DNA of 64,000 nucleotides from the NCBI RefSeq assembly GCF_014529535.1, contig NC_050738.1, positions 14,710,062-14,774,061 of the forward strand, written 5' to 3'. The notes beneath the pieces were generated by a model. The model did no database searches. It worked only from the letters and a program-made list of their open reading frames with translations, and had not been told where the DNA came from. Origin of the DNA: Bradysia coprophila (taxonomy: Eukaryota > Arthropoda > Insecta > Diptera > Sciaridae). A program made the position numbers and the translations under genes. Shown one piece after another: positions 47,490 through 59,661 of the stretch (position 1 is its first letter; every line of letters starts with the position of its first letter).

Positions 47490-48300
47490 ATGCCAGAGCA
47501 TTGCACCATACGCTTTTGTCATGGTTGCTTTGTATACTTTGGATAAGAGTAAGATTTCGCATCTTTTCTTTTGTAAATAGCAATTAAGGATTATCGGCTG
47601 TGAAATACAAAGAACCAATTATTGTTTGGACGAATCACTTTTCATCTACTGTGAAAGAAGCAGAATACGAGAGTCAATCGGGAACATTGCTCGAACTGCA
47701 CAGTTTGGTCCTTGACGCCTAATAAAGAGATCCAATTTTTCACTAAAATCTTTGACGAAAAACGACATATATTGAACAACGGATGATCTTTGAAAATGTG
47801 GATTTGGATAGATTAAATTGTCAAGATGCACCACAAGGACAGTCACCACCCATCTCAAATCATCTTTTTTGGATGACAGAACCAGGGGCGCTGACTTCTA
47901 ATAACAAGCGAGGCTCGGGAACCGCTACTCGAATGATGAGCACCACTACATCTTTCCAGTTTTACTTGAAAGAGCATCACTACTCCCAGATTCGCTTGTT
48001 GTATGAGCACCACTACTCCCAAACACAAGTCGGCGTCCCTGGTCAGAACATTTTGTTTGGAGGTGGAATCTCTTTGGAGTCGTAAGATTTGCTACAACCA
48101 TAGCCTCTGCACCCGCAGTCAACACTTCAGATGGATTATTTTGAAAAACGATCTGCCGAAATCGGACTCATTGTCCAGTGGACATTTTTATGTGTACCTA
48201 GACGCCAATAATATTTTATTTGGAAATTCGTCGATGCTTGCGTGGCTAGCGAGAAGTGATCAAAAACCGAAAATATCAAAGAGCATACTAAGTTACGAAC
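47490..48300. other. Non-coding stretch between snf and a hAT element
   Basis: Overlapping frames at 47783-48422 arise from duplicated GAGCACCACTAC segments (about 47937-48010) and have no recognisable domain. No gene called. Confidence 0.5.
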
Positions 48301-48301
48301 A

Positions 48302-49440
48302 GTATAGGTCAGGGACTAAACTAAGGAACATCGCAGGTGGGAATTTTCCCACCTGCGCCCCTCTAATTCCCACCTGCGAATCCATATCTGCCCACAAGAA
48401 AAATTACAATTATCTGACTTGAAATAGTCAACTGAATGTAATTTTAATACAAATTTTGCCTGCAGCGCATTGAACCTAGTTGGAAAATGATAATGGCATT
48501 GTCGATATCAGTTTTTGTAATCTTTTATCATCATTTAGATGATACAGATACAGAATCAAAGTATTTCACATTTGTAGCTTTCACTTTCCTAAAAACTAAA
48601 CAAAAATGGAAAGAAAATAGGGTTAACATTCTCTCTGGGTAAAAATCGGTAGAAATTCTCAAAAAATGTCTGTATGGAGGGTAAACATCCGAGATTTTTT
48701 CAGATTTTTGACCCCTACTTACCAATGAAAAAATTAAATGATTTTTTCCATATGCTAGACAAAAGTGCTACTACCGTTTTTGGTCACTTGATTTGTCTTC
48801 ATGGAATGTGCCTACATTAAGTAATTTACTCAGATTTTTTAAAATGGCCTAATTTAACGAAGAATATTTGAATAAATATTTTTACCTCTAAGTAGGGGTC
48901 CAAAAATTCTGCAACAATCACAGATGTTACAGACGTTACTTGAGAATTTTTTCAGTTACATCCGTTGAGATTTATAAATTATAGACAAAACTCACCCTCA
49001 TACACCACCACTGTTGTGATTTTTTGGGCTGATATTCTACCAAAAACAGCTTTTAGACCAGTAAACCGATAATTGTCTGCAATTTTCTGGAATTTGATTT
49101 GTATGTCATATTGTGGACACATTTTCCACAGGTAAAAATACACCCCTAACATGACCGAAAAATTAAATTCCAGAAAATTGCAGACAATTATCAGGTATGA
49201 TCGGCAACTTGACTAGACTTTACATTTTGAATGATTTTTTGGATGAAAGATACTAGACTTACGGTCAGGGGAATAATTCCCTTTAAATCGTGAAATATAT
49301 TTACGTCAACGTCCTGAACGCATGATATTATTTTTGGATAAAAAATTGTTACTTTGGAGCCCAAAATTTTGTGTTTAGGCGCCCCTTCGAAAAGTTTCCC
49401 ACCTGCACAGAAATCCTTATTTTAGCAACCTGGTATAGGT
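48302..49440. mobile_element. hAT-type non-autonomous element with 8-bp duplication
   Basis: The element is 48310-49432 (1123 bp). The imperfect inverted termini are CAGGGACTAAACTAAGGA, then GCAGGTGGGAA, at the left; TTCCCACCTGC, then TCCTTATTTTAGCAACCTG, at the right. A perfect 8-bp duplication GTATAGGT lies at 48302-48309 and 49433-49440. No transposase is encoded. A phrase from its interior (CTCAAAAAATGTCTGTATGG, near 48659) recurs at about 58210, hinting at a decayed relative there. Confidence 0.88.
49068..49192. repeat. 125-bp inverted repeat inside the hAT-type element
   Basis: GATAATTGTCTGCAATTTTC plus TGGAATTT on the left pairs exactly with the right arm ending at 49192. This looks like a smaller MITE nested in the larger element, or an internal palindrome. 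Confidence 0.8.
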
Positions 49441-49444
49441 AAAA

Positions 49445-50453
49445 GTTTGATTATTTCGACGAATTTCTGACGGTTCCTATGCATCCGAAAAGCAACAAAA
49501 AGAACAAAAAACTGTTTCCTCTTGGTTTTAGCTTTCTAGTGACCCTAAACATGCATGAGTAGTGTATCGATGAATTTAGCTTTGATGGAAGTGTAAATTT
49601 GAGGTCTAGTTCCGCTGCTCGAAAAATTCAGTGCACAGAAAAAAAATGATCAAAAAATATTATTTTGCCGCAATATCAGCTGCTGATTAACTTTTTCGTA
49701 GTCGGTGCTTCAGCTGAGTGCAGCCATAAGAAATGATCTGTCCAAACTGGAGAAATCTAAAAAGAATGGAGCAAGTTCCGATCTGACTAAATGGGCACCC
49801 CAACAACTTTAGAACAGAAAATCTAATCTCAAATTAACCCATTTAGCTCTATCGCCCGAAACGTCTTTAAGTAGTGTGTGCTTTTTCAAATCTCGCTCTT
49901 CCTTGTCAATTTACAATGTAAAAAAACCTTGCGCTGGAATAGGCACGGATATTTCCAAAATAAATTCCTGTTTGGATTTTGACTAATACGAAACCGAGCC
50001 ACATATCATCCCTTCTCTGCACTTATCTAATTTGTCCACATTATTCAGAGTTGCAGGAAAACCTTCATTTTAATACTTTTAGAATCTTCAACTGCTCTGC
50101 TAGTAAAAAAGATTTTCTTTTTGATTTTTGTTTTTATTTTGTTTACTGAAATTCAACTAATTTTATCTTAGGGATTACAAAGCCAAAATATAAAACATAG
50201 ACGAAACCATTGAGGTAAATACTAGAATCTCTACCTCAATGTACATACAAGACTTAAAAAACAAAATTTTTAATACTTGACGCTGGCACAGCATATAATA
50301 TGTAATTCTATTACATTAACTTACAAACTTATGTGTATTATTGCCACCATACCACTGATTTTAGTCCTCAGCATCGTAATAAACGGCTCTAGAAGGAATA
50401 AAAGTATTCGCAAAGTTGATACCCCAAACAACATATATTAACTGTTCAAATAT
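49445..50453. other. Non-coding stretch, nothing recognised
   Basis: No gene or repeat supported. It probably includes the 3' UTR of the tandem-chromodomain gene. Confidence 0.5.
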
Positions 50454-51542
50454 CTACCTCTGTTTGCCATCATGTCTTTTCGACAAACGTCGTTCAGAGG
50501 TCTGCGTTCGCAACGTAAAGCGCTCTGTGTGCTTCCGGTTCGGTCTCAATTCTTTTTCCGACAGATTTTTCGCATGCTCAACTCTTGCCATGAACTTGTC
50601 GATCAGATCCGGACAGCTCAAGTTATTCTCCGGCTCCCACGTGTCATATTCCTTTCCGTAGCCTTTCCATCTCACCAAAAATTCGCGACTTTGGTCCTTT
50701 TTGAAAAAGACGTCGATGATTCTTTCCACTTCGTAATCGGCATTTTCATCAATTGGCTCGGCGATAATTGCCTTCAATTTCTTGATCTTTTCGTCTTTTT
50801 TATTTTTACTGCCCTTCGATGTTTTACCTTTTGATGTCGGAAGTATGCAATCTGGATGCTAAAACGAAATTCTTAAATTTATTCCCTCTGCTGTAATGGT
50901 GACGAATCGTACTAACCAAATCTGCATATTTTTTCAAAATATCCGGACAGTTGTCTAGGGTGACAGCATTTTCCCAGGTATCATCTTCAGATCCAAAACC
51001 CTTCCATCTGATTAGATATAGCATTTGACCGTGGCTTTTTTTGTGCGAAACAATTTCTTCCACCTACAATTCGAACCTAATAGCACATCACCACAACAAA
51101 TATTTTTTTCGTGTCCTACCTCATACTCCACATCATCAGCGCCTTGGACATTCTCTTCAATTGGCACCGGTTCTGATGTGTCCATTTTCTTTCCTTTTCC
51201 TTTCGATGACGTATCCACCGGGAGTTTTTTACTCAGAGCTTCATCGCTAGATGAATCCGAGTCACTAGATGAATCCGAGTCGGTCTTGCTAGACCGTTTT
51301 CGCTTATTGTTGCCCTCATTTCGCTCAAGCACATTTTTCTTCTTTTGCGAATTTATCTTTGATTTCGCATCCTGACTATCCTGACTCTTGTTCTTTACAT
51401 CCTCTAAATCATTGGCGCCATCTTTTTTTCCCGCTCCATTTGATACTTTTGCATTGGTTTCCGATTTATCGTCACTCGAGTGACTGGAACTGCTTGCACT
51501 GCTATCAGCTCTTGCAGCGCGTTTTTTGCTTACTTTACGCAT
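50454..51542 (-). CDS. Tandem-chromodomain, HP1-like protein without visible chromoshadow domain
   Basis: Exons 51542-51120, 51063-50917 and 50858-50454 give 324 residues. The first ~130 residues are low-complexity, Ser/Lys/Asp-rich with acidic Ser stretches (SDSSSDSDSSSDE) and basic nuclear-signal-like KRKR. Chromodomain 1 (about residues 138-190) reads YEVEEIVSHKKSHGQMLYL, then IRWKGFGSEDDTWE. Chromodomain 2 (about 231-285) reads YEVERIIDVFFKKDQ, then VRWKGYGKEYDTWEPE. In both, the aromatic cage positions of HP1-type methyl-lysine readers are filled: Tyr, Trp and Phe in the first, Tyr, Trp and Tyr in the second. The basic tail ends at TAG with no chromoshadow fold. The first chromodomain is split by an intron after its Tyr-Glu. 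The likely role is a nuclear reader of methylated histone tails; the orthologue is not identified. The start is MRKVSKKRAAR. Confidence 0.88.
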
Positions 51543-52129
51543 TTTTATTTTTATTTTCTTTAATTGCAAACAGGTAATGTATACAGGACACAGGAAGACT
51601 TATTAGAAAGCAAAATAAACAAAAACATCAGAACTCTATAGGTTGTATGGAATAGTATACCCCCTGGTATATATTTTTATATATAAAGCGTACCTACACC
51701 TAGCACCATCTAACTTAGAGAACTGTAGATGCAGACAGATCTAAGTGTTCGAAGCGCTCATGTTGTGAGTATCCTTAAATAAAAATGTGACAATCCTTCA
51801 GAGCACTGACATTTTATCACTCAAAATTTGTGCTGTTTCATGCTTAAGAGATTGTCCAAGATTTGGTAAGTAAATGCTAGTAAATTTACGAATAAAAATC
51901 ATATTTGGCCAAGAACTTCTTGAAAATCTTTATCGGTTCATGCATTTGTTGATCCATCTAGTTGAATATATAATATTACAGTGCCAACGTAAATCTTCTA
52001 TTTTTTACTTGGCAAACTTTGGCTTCACCAACCTGAACGCCAAAGTTCGATAAAATTTTGTTTAAAAGAATTCTTATCGTTTTGCAGACGTATAACGAAA
52101 AACGCAAAATCACAAAGAAGAAATTAACG
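51543..52129. promoter_or_regulatory. Divergent intergenic region, chromodomain gene / Rpn13
   Basis: 587 bp between two divergent start codons, therefore likely to hold both promoters and the 5' UTRs. A small palindrome ATACCCCCTGGTAT lies near 51656. A possible 5' UTR acceptor TTTTGCAG is at 52087. No specific factor sites assigned. Confidence 0.4.
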
Positions 52130-53391
52130 ATGAGTGGACCAATATTCGGTAATAATTCCTCGACTGGTAGTTCGGGAGGTAATCGCCATTTGGTGGAATT
52201 CAGAGCTGGTCGCATGAATATGGTCGGTAAGATGGTGAATCCCGACACACGTAAAGGTATGGTCTATTTGTACCAAGCCGAGGATCAATTGATTCATTTC
52301 TGCTGGAAAGATCGATCAAATGGAAAAGTTGAAGATGATCTTATCATCTTTCCCGATGATTGTGAATTTAAACGCATCGATCAGTGCAAAACTGGCCGTG
52401 TGTTTCTGTTGAAATTTAAGTCTTCGTCAAGGCGATTATTCTTTTGGATGCAAGAACCGAAGACCGATAAAGACGAAGAATACTGTCGTCGTGTCAATGA
52501 CATTATGAATAATCCACCATCGGCAAGCACTTTGTCATCATCACGGGCCGGCGAAAGCAATGACTTGCAATATATGCTCAACAATATGTCGCAGATGCAA
52601 CTGATGCAATTGTTCGGAGGCGTTGGACAAATGGGCGGCTTGAGTAATTTATTGGGATCGATACAGTAAGTAATAATTCGTATGGCGGAATGTTGAACTA
52701 TGCTAAAATCTTTATCTTTCTTAATAGCCGTCCATCTGATAGCGCAAGAACTTCTGCTCGGACATCGACTACATCGACACCACCAACATCTGCAACTCCA
52801 GCAACTACAGCAGTAACATCGGCTGCAACACCAGAAACTCCAAACAATGCTGTACCTGTTACTACACCCTCAGCACCTAGAAAAAATGACACTGGTGGCA
52901 AGAAAGACGATGTATCGAAAGTGTTATTGTCGGAGCTCCAAAGCTTTTTGTCCGGCTTGAAAACATCGGATGGTGCAGGTGGATCATCTACAAATGGCCG
53001 AAACATTGACCTGTCAACGGCAGTAAATGCAGAGACTGTTAGCTTTTTGACAGATGCGGAACGTACTGAAAATTTGTTAGCTCATTTGCCAAATATTGAC
53101 AGCGATGACAACGCAAAAGAACAACTTCGAGAGACCATTACATCGCCGCAATTTCAGCAAGCACTTTCGATGTTCTCCTCCGCATTACAATCTGGTCAAC
53201 TTGGGCCCGTTGTTTCACAATTTCAATTGAACGATGAGGCCGTGGCAGCTGCTTCAGCCGGTGACCTGGAGCAATTCGTTAAGGCGTTGGAAAAGAATGC
53301 TAAAGAAATTGTTGCCAAAGCTACCGAAAAGGAGCAGGAGCAAAAGAAAGACGATGCTGCAATGGAAGAGGACAAAAATGGATCAACCTAA
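52130..53391 (+). CDS. Rpn13: Proteasomal ubiquitin receptor Rpn13/ADRM1
   Basis: Exons 52130-52665 and 52728-53391 give 399 residues, about the family's length. The Pru domain (about residues 18-130) binds ubiquitin and the Rpn2 C-terminus: [60 protein letters not shown] Thr/Pro/Ala-rich linker follows the intron. The C-terminal DEUBAD (about 290-385), with [26 protein letters not shown] and [10 protein letters not shown], recruits the deubiquitinase UCH37/Uch-L5. The tail is acidic and Lys-rich. It acts in the 19S regulatory particle. The start Met (MSGPIFGNN) is the first in a good context, with stops upstream. AATAAA sites lie at 53533-53538 and 53555-53560. Confidence 0.96.
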
Positions 53392-53532
53392 TTTTTCAAT
53401 ATTGGCCTCTGTCCATCCTCTAATAGATTTTGATTTACGTTTTCTTTGTCTCCTTCTTGCGTTAAAGTTTTTTCAAATTTCAAAAACTAAAAACTTTATT
53501 TAGAATTAACCGGGTGTTCCATAAATGCAGTA

Positions 53533-53560
53533 AATAAAAATATTTCGCTTTGATAATAAA
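53533..53560 (+). terminator. Polyadenylation signals of Rpn13
   Basis: Two AATAAA motifs, about 140-170 bp after the TAA stop. Confidence 0.5.
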
Positions 53561-53647
53561 GAGTCTAGTTTCATTTTTATTTGTTCATAAACCGCTCACT
53601 TTTATCCGAGCTGGTCAAACTGACAAACCAACTCAATTTTTTCCATG

Positions 53648-53719
53648 ATAAGGCCAGGTAAAAGCGCCTTACATCGCATGTAAACATTGCGACAGTTAAC
53701 CGATTTTACCTGGCCTTAT
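53648..53719. repeat. 72-bp MITE-like hairpin
   Basis: ATAAGGCCAGGTAAAA and its exact complement TTTTACCTGGCCTTAT bracket a 40-bp loop. Confidence 0.75.
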
Positions 53720-53751
53720 GCTAATCCATTTTGCTGGAAATGAAGGTCGTG

Positions 53752-54138
53752 CTTTTTTTAAGACGAGTCGACAGAACGCTAAATTGTAGCCTAATTTGGG
53801 CGCAAATGTAAATTTTTTTTTATGATAACTTTGTATGCGCGTCCTTTCTGGAAAAAGTCAAAATCTGTTATCTTTGAGTAACAATGATAAATGTTTGTGG
53901 TGGTATAACCTTCTACGAGAAAACGCAATAGCTCACGAAAACTAGCAAAAATTCTTAGTTTTCTCGTAGTAGGCTACATCACCACAAACTTTGTTACTCA
54001 AGGCCAACACTTTGACAAACAACGATATGGTCTCACTTTTTCCAGAAAGAACACGGATAGGAAGATCATCGAAAATTTATCATATTTCGCACAAATTTAG
54101 GTTACAATTTAGCGTTGTCTTGATTCGTCTTAAAAGGA
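53752..54138. mobile_element. Fold-back MITE, about 387 bp
   Basis: Left arm TTTTTTTAAGACGAGTCGAC, then GCTAAATTGTAGCCTAATTT; right arm AAATTTAGGTTACAATTTAG, then GATTCGTCTTAAAA. Inner arms TACGAGAAAAC and GTTTTCTCGTAG are inverted around about 53940, with ACCACAAAC and GTTTGTGGTG outside them. Related phrases (GCACAAATGTAGGC) occur at about 23272 and 54165. No target duplication assigned. Confidence 0.65.
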
Positions 54139-54139
54139 A

Positions 54140-55570
54140 AGATTTGAAGAATAAAATATGACACGCACAAATGTAGGCCGGACAAAACTTATCTTTCCTA
54201 TATGTCTTACGATTTTTCGTTACTGCTGAGTGCCTTTCAAACTACATTCAGGATATTACCCGACAGCCAGCCGTGCCCTTGGTGACTCATAACATCCTAA
54301 GTTATGTATTTATGAAAAGATAAATTTGTTACAAAGACACCATCAGAGCTGGCCCGGCTTCACACCACTGCACCCGTTTTAGTATCATGACTCCAGCACA
54401 TTTTTTTTTAGATACAAAGGTTAAACTATGAAGAAAGGGTACAAAAGCAGGGCCTACTTTTGAGAAAGTTTTTGTAAAAATCAAGAATGCTTAGGGTCAA
54501 AAAATCAAGAAATTCAAGAAAACTTTACAAGGAAAATTCATTGCACTTTCTCCATGTTCTTCCACTTTAAGAAAACGCAGAAACCTCGAAAAATTTCTTG
54601 ATTTTCCAGATCATTGGTTTCGAATTCGAGGAAATTCAAAGATTTCATAAATATTTCTTTCTCGAAGAGTGCAGTGACAACTGATCAAGCCCGCACTAGC
54701 TACTAAAAGGTGTGCCATGCATTCTGCTTAAAGAGTGATTAAGTTTAATAAAGAGTGCAAATTCCAATTGGAATAGGCGTCAACACAAGAAGTATTTTAA
54801 GTAAAAATAGGCAAGGGCACCTCGGGTCTTCATGATTTTCTCGATCAGCCCATCTGGCCATCGCGGTCTTGCAACTGATATATTTCAAGATTTATTACCA
54901 CTTGCAGTCCCATGAGCATAATTTGACAAATAACTGAAGACTCGAGTCTGTCCCACAAAAGTTGATACAAAAGCCAAATTTTGAAGAGAGAACTTGGGAG
55001 TGTTCTCTGAGACACTATTTCAATCAATACAGACGACATAACGTTGAATATTCTGATATTTTGAATATAAAACTTTATTGCCACTTGAATTGCAGTACCG
55101 TCAATACAAACACCATCACCAAGTCAGGTGATTAACTTCATCGTTAGAATTTGCTGGGTCTTGCAACGTTATAAGGAGATCGGTGTAATCGATAACAGAA
55201 AACAATTTGCCAGGATAGTTTATAATTTAATACTTTTTAATTTGCAACATTTCTCTTTTCCATTCTAGACTCTAATTAAAAACAAAAAAAAAATCCAAAG
55301 AAGCCACAACGTAAAAGGTTTTTGACGAAGATAATAATTATGAAACGTAAGTTAAAATAGTGCGTAATAGTCTGGGCTCCAGCAACAATCTTTGAAACAA
55401 AATAGGTCCAAAAAAATGTTTAAGTTTTGTAAAGTAGAGTGCAACAGACCTGCAACCTGCAACGATGTAATAGAAATTTTGTTTACCATTTCAATTTGAT
55501 ACCAAAAGTTCGAATTTCTTACGTTGCAATGAAATCTAAAACTCGAGGTCTTGGTCGAATTCAGTGTTCG
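54140..55570. other. Non-coding stretch between convergent genes
   Basis: Lies between the 3' ends of Rpn13 and AP-1 mu. No gene supported; the minus-strand frame at 54845-55084 has no domain. Confidence 0.5.
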
Positions 55571-56961
55571 CTAATTGGTTCTCAGCTGATAATCACCGTT
55601 CTGGGTAATGTAACGCACCCATGGCAGCGCTTGATATCCACTTTTCTCAATAATTTTCAAATATCGAACCTGTCAATTACAAAAATAATGAAACCATATT
55701 GACACATTCTGGCCAAAAACCGTGTCCCATACCTGAATGCCAGACGTTGTAAAATACGGAATTTCAAATTTCACCTGAATCGGTGGCTTGCCTTCTGTGT
55801 CTTCACATTCCACACTCGGCAAACCGAAATGAGCTCGCATCAAATATTCTTTGCCACCCGGAAACGATTTGATCGTCCATGTGATTGCATTCTGTTCCGG
55901 AGCGTACTTAACGCTTCCAATGGTTGTTTTGAATTTCGGTGAATCGGCGTCACCGGGAACGGGTATAACGATTTCCACATTGTTAGCTGTCGATCTCCGT
56001 TTGAATTGTGATTTCGCTTTGATCATATACTCGACACGACTATGGGCGAATCGTTCGATCACCGATTCGATCCAGATCAACGGTTTGACGTGCGTATTGA
56101 GTCGATAGGACATCAATTCGAATTCACCGTCGGGCGGTATGAACGAAATGGTTCGGTCGTTTTCGAACCGTGACAACCGTACGCACTGGTGAAATTTGAC
56201 GTCTTCCAATTCTACGGATTTCGATTTACCACGGCCGGTGCTTTCGAACAACACTTTATCGTTCAAACCTAGACGCAGTTCGGGCATCCCGGACAAATAC
56301 ACTCGCATCTTGATGGCACCGACAATCTCACTTCGCAGCACATTGCCATTTGCATTTGCCAACAAATTAACACTTTCGATGACATCGAGAAAGACTTCGT
56401 TCTTTCGGTACTTAATGCCTTCCGATCGCCACGATACGGCATTTGTAACGGCCATTGGGATACGTGGTTGAATTTCCAATTTATGTCCCTCTTGTGTTAT
56501 GTATTCTTGAAGAATTTTACTGTCCGTCGTTTGCGGATATCCAAAGTCGATCAGTTCGTCCAACAACTCATAGATAACGACAAAATTATCACGAATGCTT
56601 TCCTCCTCCAATTCCTTGAAATATTCAACGAACACTTGAGCAATCTTATGTAGAAAGACGAAGACCAGTGCGATATTTGAATTCTTCCTGGATATGGACA
56701 CAATGTACAAATTGTTCGTTTTTATGTAGGCGAATGTACATTCCGGTGTTTGTAGGATTGGCGTTATCAGGCCTTCCTCCTCCTTTTCCATAAGTAGTGG
56801 CATAAATTTGTCAATGACAGACATGTCTATATCACCACGATAATTACGTGAGATTAACACCTGCAAACATGAGTGAAATGTCTCATTTATCCTACATTGT
56901 AAATAGAACGCGAACGTACCTTTCCTTTAACGTCCAACACGTAAATAGCGGACGACGACAT
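55571..56961 (-). CDS. AP-1mu: AP-1 clathrin adaptor complex subunit mu
   Basis: Exons 56961-56920, 56860-55733 and 55669-55571 give 422 residues, the expected size. The N-terminal longin-like domain starts MSSSAIYVLDVKGK/VLISRNYRGDID and includes YELLDELIDFGYPQTTDS. The C-terminal mu-homology domain runs from the EVFLDVIESVNLL stretch to the end, YLKIIEKSGYQALPWVRYIT and NGDYQLRTN. WRSEGIKYRKNEVF and the wording of the tail are characteristic of mu1 rather than mu2. As part of AP-1 it binds tyrosine-based YxxPhi sorting signals for trans-Golgi/endosome traffic. Start and stop are unambiguous. The gene is convergent with Rpn13. Confidence 0.97.
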
Positions 56962-58794
56962 GGTTTATTTGATTTTGATGATGGGAATGTAAGTACGGCT
57001 GTAAGTAGAGAAGAAATTGGGTTGACAAACATCACATCATTGAGTCATCGCTATCGCATAGATCTCAGTTCTAATCAAATACTGAAGCTAATAATTGTTA
57101 TGATGTCATTGCGTTTTAATGAGCTGGAAAAGGTAACTGCACAAAACAACAGACGACTTATTTCACAACAAATGGAACATCAAAGTCAAATTAAATGTGA
57201 AAAAAAACAGGTGTGTGTGAAAACATTTCACTTGTAAAGGTGGCACCGAAAACACCAGTCCTATTGTTTCGTCGTTGCATCAAAAATAGTATGCTAAACG
57301 AATATTCTTTGGGTTCACAGTATCCGCTTCGTTATCACACTTACGTTAATTGGAATAATTCATTAGAAAATCCTAGTTATGATAACCAAAAATTAATAAA
57401 TTTGAAGGCTGCCGTCCTGACAAATTTTTATAAAAATATGAAACGTCAGTGTGGCAGCTGTGTGAAGTTAGTTGTTGGAAAGTCCCACACGCAAAGTACG
57501 TCAACACGGACAACACACAATGAACACCACTCACATTTTCTGTAGAATTTTGATACGCAGAGGGCGGTATGTATTGCTTGAGACTTCAGTGAAACGAAAC
57601 GAACGAAACAGAGGTATATATTTGGCTAACCAAACTGAGAAATGATAAGCGCGGCCCCTCATGGCTGGGATAGAACACGCCTGACTATGTTTCTCATATA
57701 ACGGGTGAAGTGTCAAAATCTTATGTAGATATACGGAAAATTTTGACAGTTTGGTTCGAATACAAAAATAATTAAATTTCAACTCGACGGATTGGAATCA
57801 AATTGAATATAAATGTGTTTTTGAGTTGCAGTGGTAAAAAAAATGTTCATGTGAACTTTACAATGAAGTTCCAAACATACGGCAATTTTCACCGCTTGCT
57901 ATCCACATTATTTACATTGTTTTCAAACTTTGATATCGTTGGATCCCCGGCAGCTCAATTAGAGTTTACATGCAACAGTGTTGCATTGCAACACATATAT
58001 CTAAACTAAATGACATAGCAGGGTTAGCATGTAAAAAGTGTCCCCAAGCCAAACTAAAGCTTATGATAATCATTCGAAAGGTTTTGGCCTAGAACTATAC
58101 TTTTGGTGGTGTATGAAACTCCAAAATGGAGCTATAGTGTTATAGTGGTTATTGATGAAAATTTTGTTTTTCATTTATTTTCGTAAAAATCTGTAAAAAT
58201 ACTCAAAAAATGTCTGTATGGAGCAGGGCCTGGCACACGCTTTAAGTGAATTAACTCCCAAAAATTCCTAAATTTTTTCGTTATTTTTTTATTTATCTAC
58301 ATCTAAGGCCACATATTGAACAACATCTGAATGTTTTAACTGTTTTCGACCATGGATAAGCCAGTCAAACAATTTTGAATTTTTTGAACAAATAAAATTT
58401 GTGTATTTTCGGGAATTTTGAAGAATTTTCGGGAATCACCTATTTAAGGATGAAAAAATTTAAAGAAAAATTAAATGATTTATTTCGCTTTCCCATCAGT
58501 GTGTATAAGGAGTATATATACCCTATTTACAAGTCTAGTATTGTAAAGTCGCAAATGATATATTATTACACATGATTCGCCTCGTTGTGAGTCTATTAAG
58601 TGACGACCCTCGCTGCTCTTTGACGACCCACACTATAAAATTTTGTATAGTGTAGTTTGACTGTTGTCGGATCAGCGTCCATCTATTTGTGAATATTCGC
58701 ACTTTTTGACATTTTAACAAACTGGATGGTTTACTCGTGCTTGATTTGTTTATACATTCTGTTTGTGGCTGATTAAATAAAAACAATTATTACC
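56962..58794. other. Intergenic stretch between divergent AP-1 mu and ZNHIT3
   Basis: Frames at 56848-57237 and 57213-57545 are open but unrecognised. A TATATATAC block near 58513 and AT-rich sequence precede ZNHIT3. A phrase at about 58210 matches the hAT-type element at 48.6 kb. Confidence 0.45.
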
Positions 58795-59650
58795 ATGAGT
58801 TGTGTGAATTGTGATCAGAAAATTATGAAGTACAGATGCAAAAGGTGTCCGGAATTCACGTGAGTGCAGTTCGATTAACTAAGCGAAGATTGTTCTTTTA
58901 TTACTAAAATTAGATTCAAAATCTGTAAACATTGATGCGATGAAAAGACTGTATACAGTCCATACAGTCACAGAGATTCTATTACAAAGAAAATTAATTT
59001 TACAATGAAAATGTTACAATAAGTCGGATTTCGCCGACCGCTCAGTTTTCTAATAATTTGGTTATTAGAAAGATTGAAACATTTGCTGAGATTCAGCTTA
59101 CCACTTAAATCAATAAAAATCGAATGGCTAATTTTTGTCCTGGTCCCCACGAAGTCCACATCGTTTCCTCTTCTTCTTTTTTAAACAAAAATGTATATTT
59201 CGGTTTATTAACCTTCGCTAAGATTTTTACTGTTTTTTCAACTAATTTATGTAGATGTTCCTTGGCATGCCATAAGCAGCATGAGACAGTAGATTGTTGT
59301 GCTGAAGTAGCAACCCATCAAATCAAAAGCAAGCCAGCACAAAGCACTTATCAACACACTGTACCTTTCAAAACAGTAGACACAGTAGAGCCGCAAAAAC
59401 TGAAAGAGCTTGGTAAATATAATTGACTTAAGTGAGATTTTATTTGGAACTAGAGAAACAAAAATCGACTTTTTATCTAGAAAAGAGCGAAAAACTAAAA
59501 GATCTTCTCCGAAATCCACACCTCCGCGAATATCTAGTACAAATAGACAAGTCACCGGATGCCTGGAAGGCGATGAAAATTGCAATGCTTGAACCGCTTT
59601 TTATCGAGTTCGCTAACGAATGTTTAAACATTGTGGAACCAGATTTATGA
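58795..59650 (+). CDS. HIT-type zinc finger protein ZNHIT3
   Basis: Exons 58795-58859, 59255-59412 and 59481-59650 give 130 residues. The N-terminal HIT zinc finger has Cys3, Cys6, Cys15, Cys18, Cys23, Cys27, a His pair in CHKQH and a closing Cys pair. The C-terminal part, LKELG then KSEKLKDLLRNPHLREYLV and MLEPLFIEFANECLNIVEP, matches the ZNHIT3 C-terminal helical domain, which binds NUFIP1 in box C/D snoRNP assembly (yeast partner pair Hit1-Rsa1). The third exon begins GAAAAG; using the 68-bp intron 59413-59480 restores the family alignment. A poly-A signal AATAAA is at 59656-59661. Short relative to the human protein (155 residues), mainly in the linker. Confidence 0.93.
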
Positions 59651-59661
59651 TTGAAAATAAA

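Noticed and set aside
47783-48422. Two overlapping 100-139-codon frames
   Set aside because: They run through duplicated GAGCACCAC segments and into the hAT-type element, and no family is recognisable.
50472-51577. Several plus-strand frames opposite the chromodomain gene
   Set aside because: Antisense shadows of the coding exons.
55851-56653. Plus-strand frames opposite AP-1 mu
   Set aside because: Antisense shadows of a long conserved exon.
57213-57545. 110-codon plus-strand frame
   Set aside because: Unrecognised, low-complexity end (Thr/His), no conserved motif; not strong enough to call a gene.
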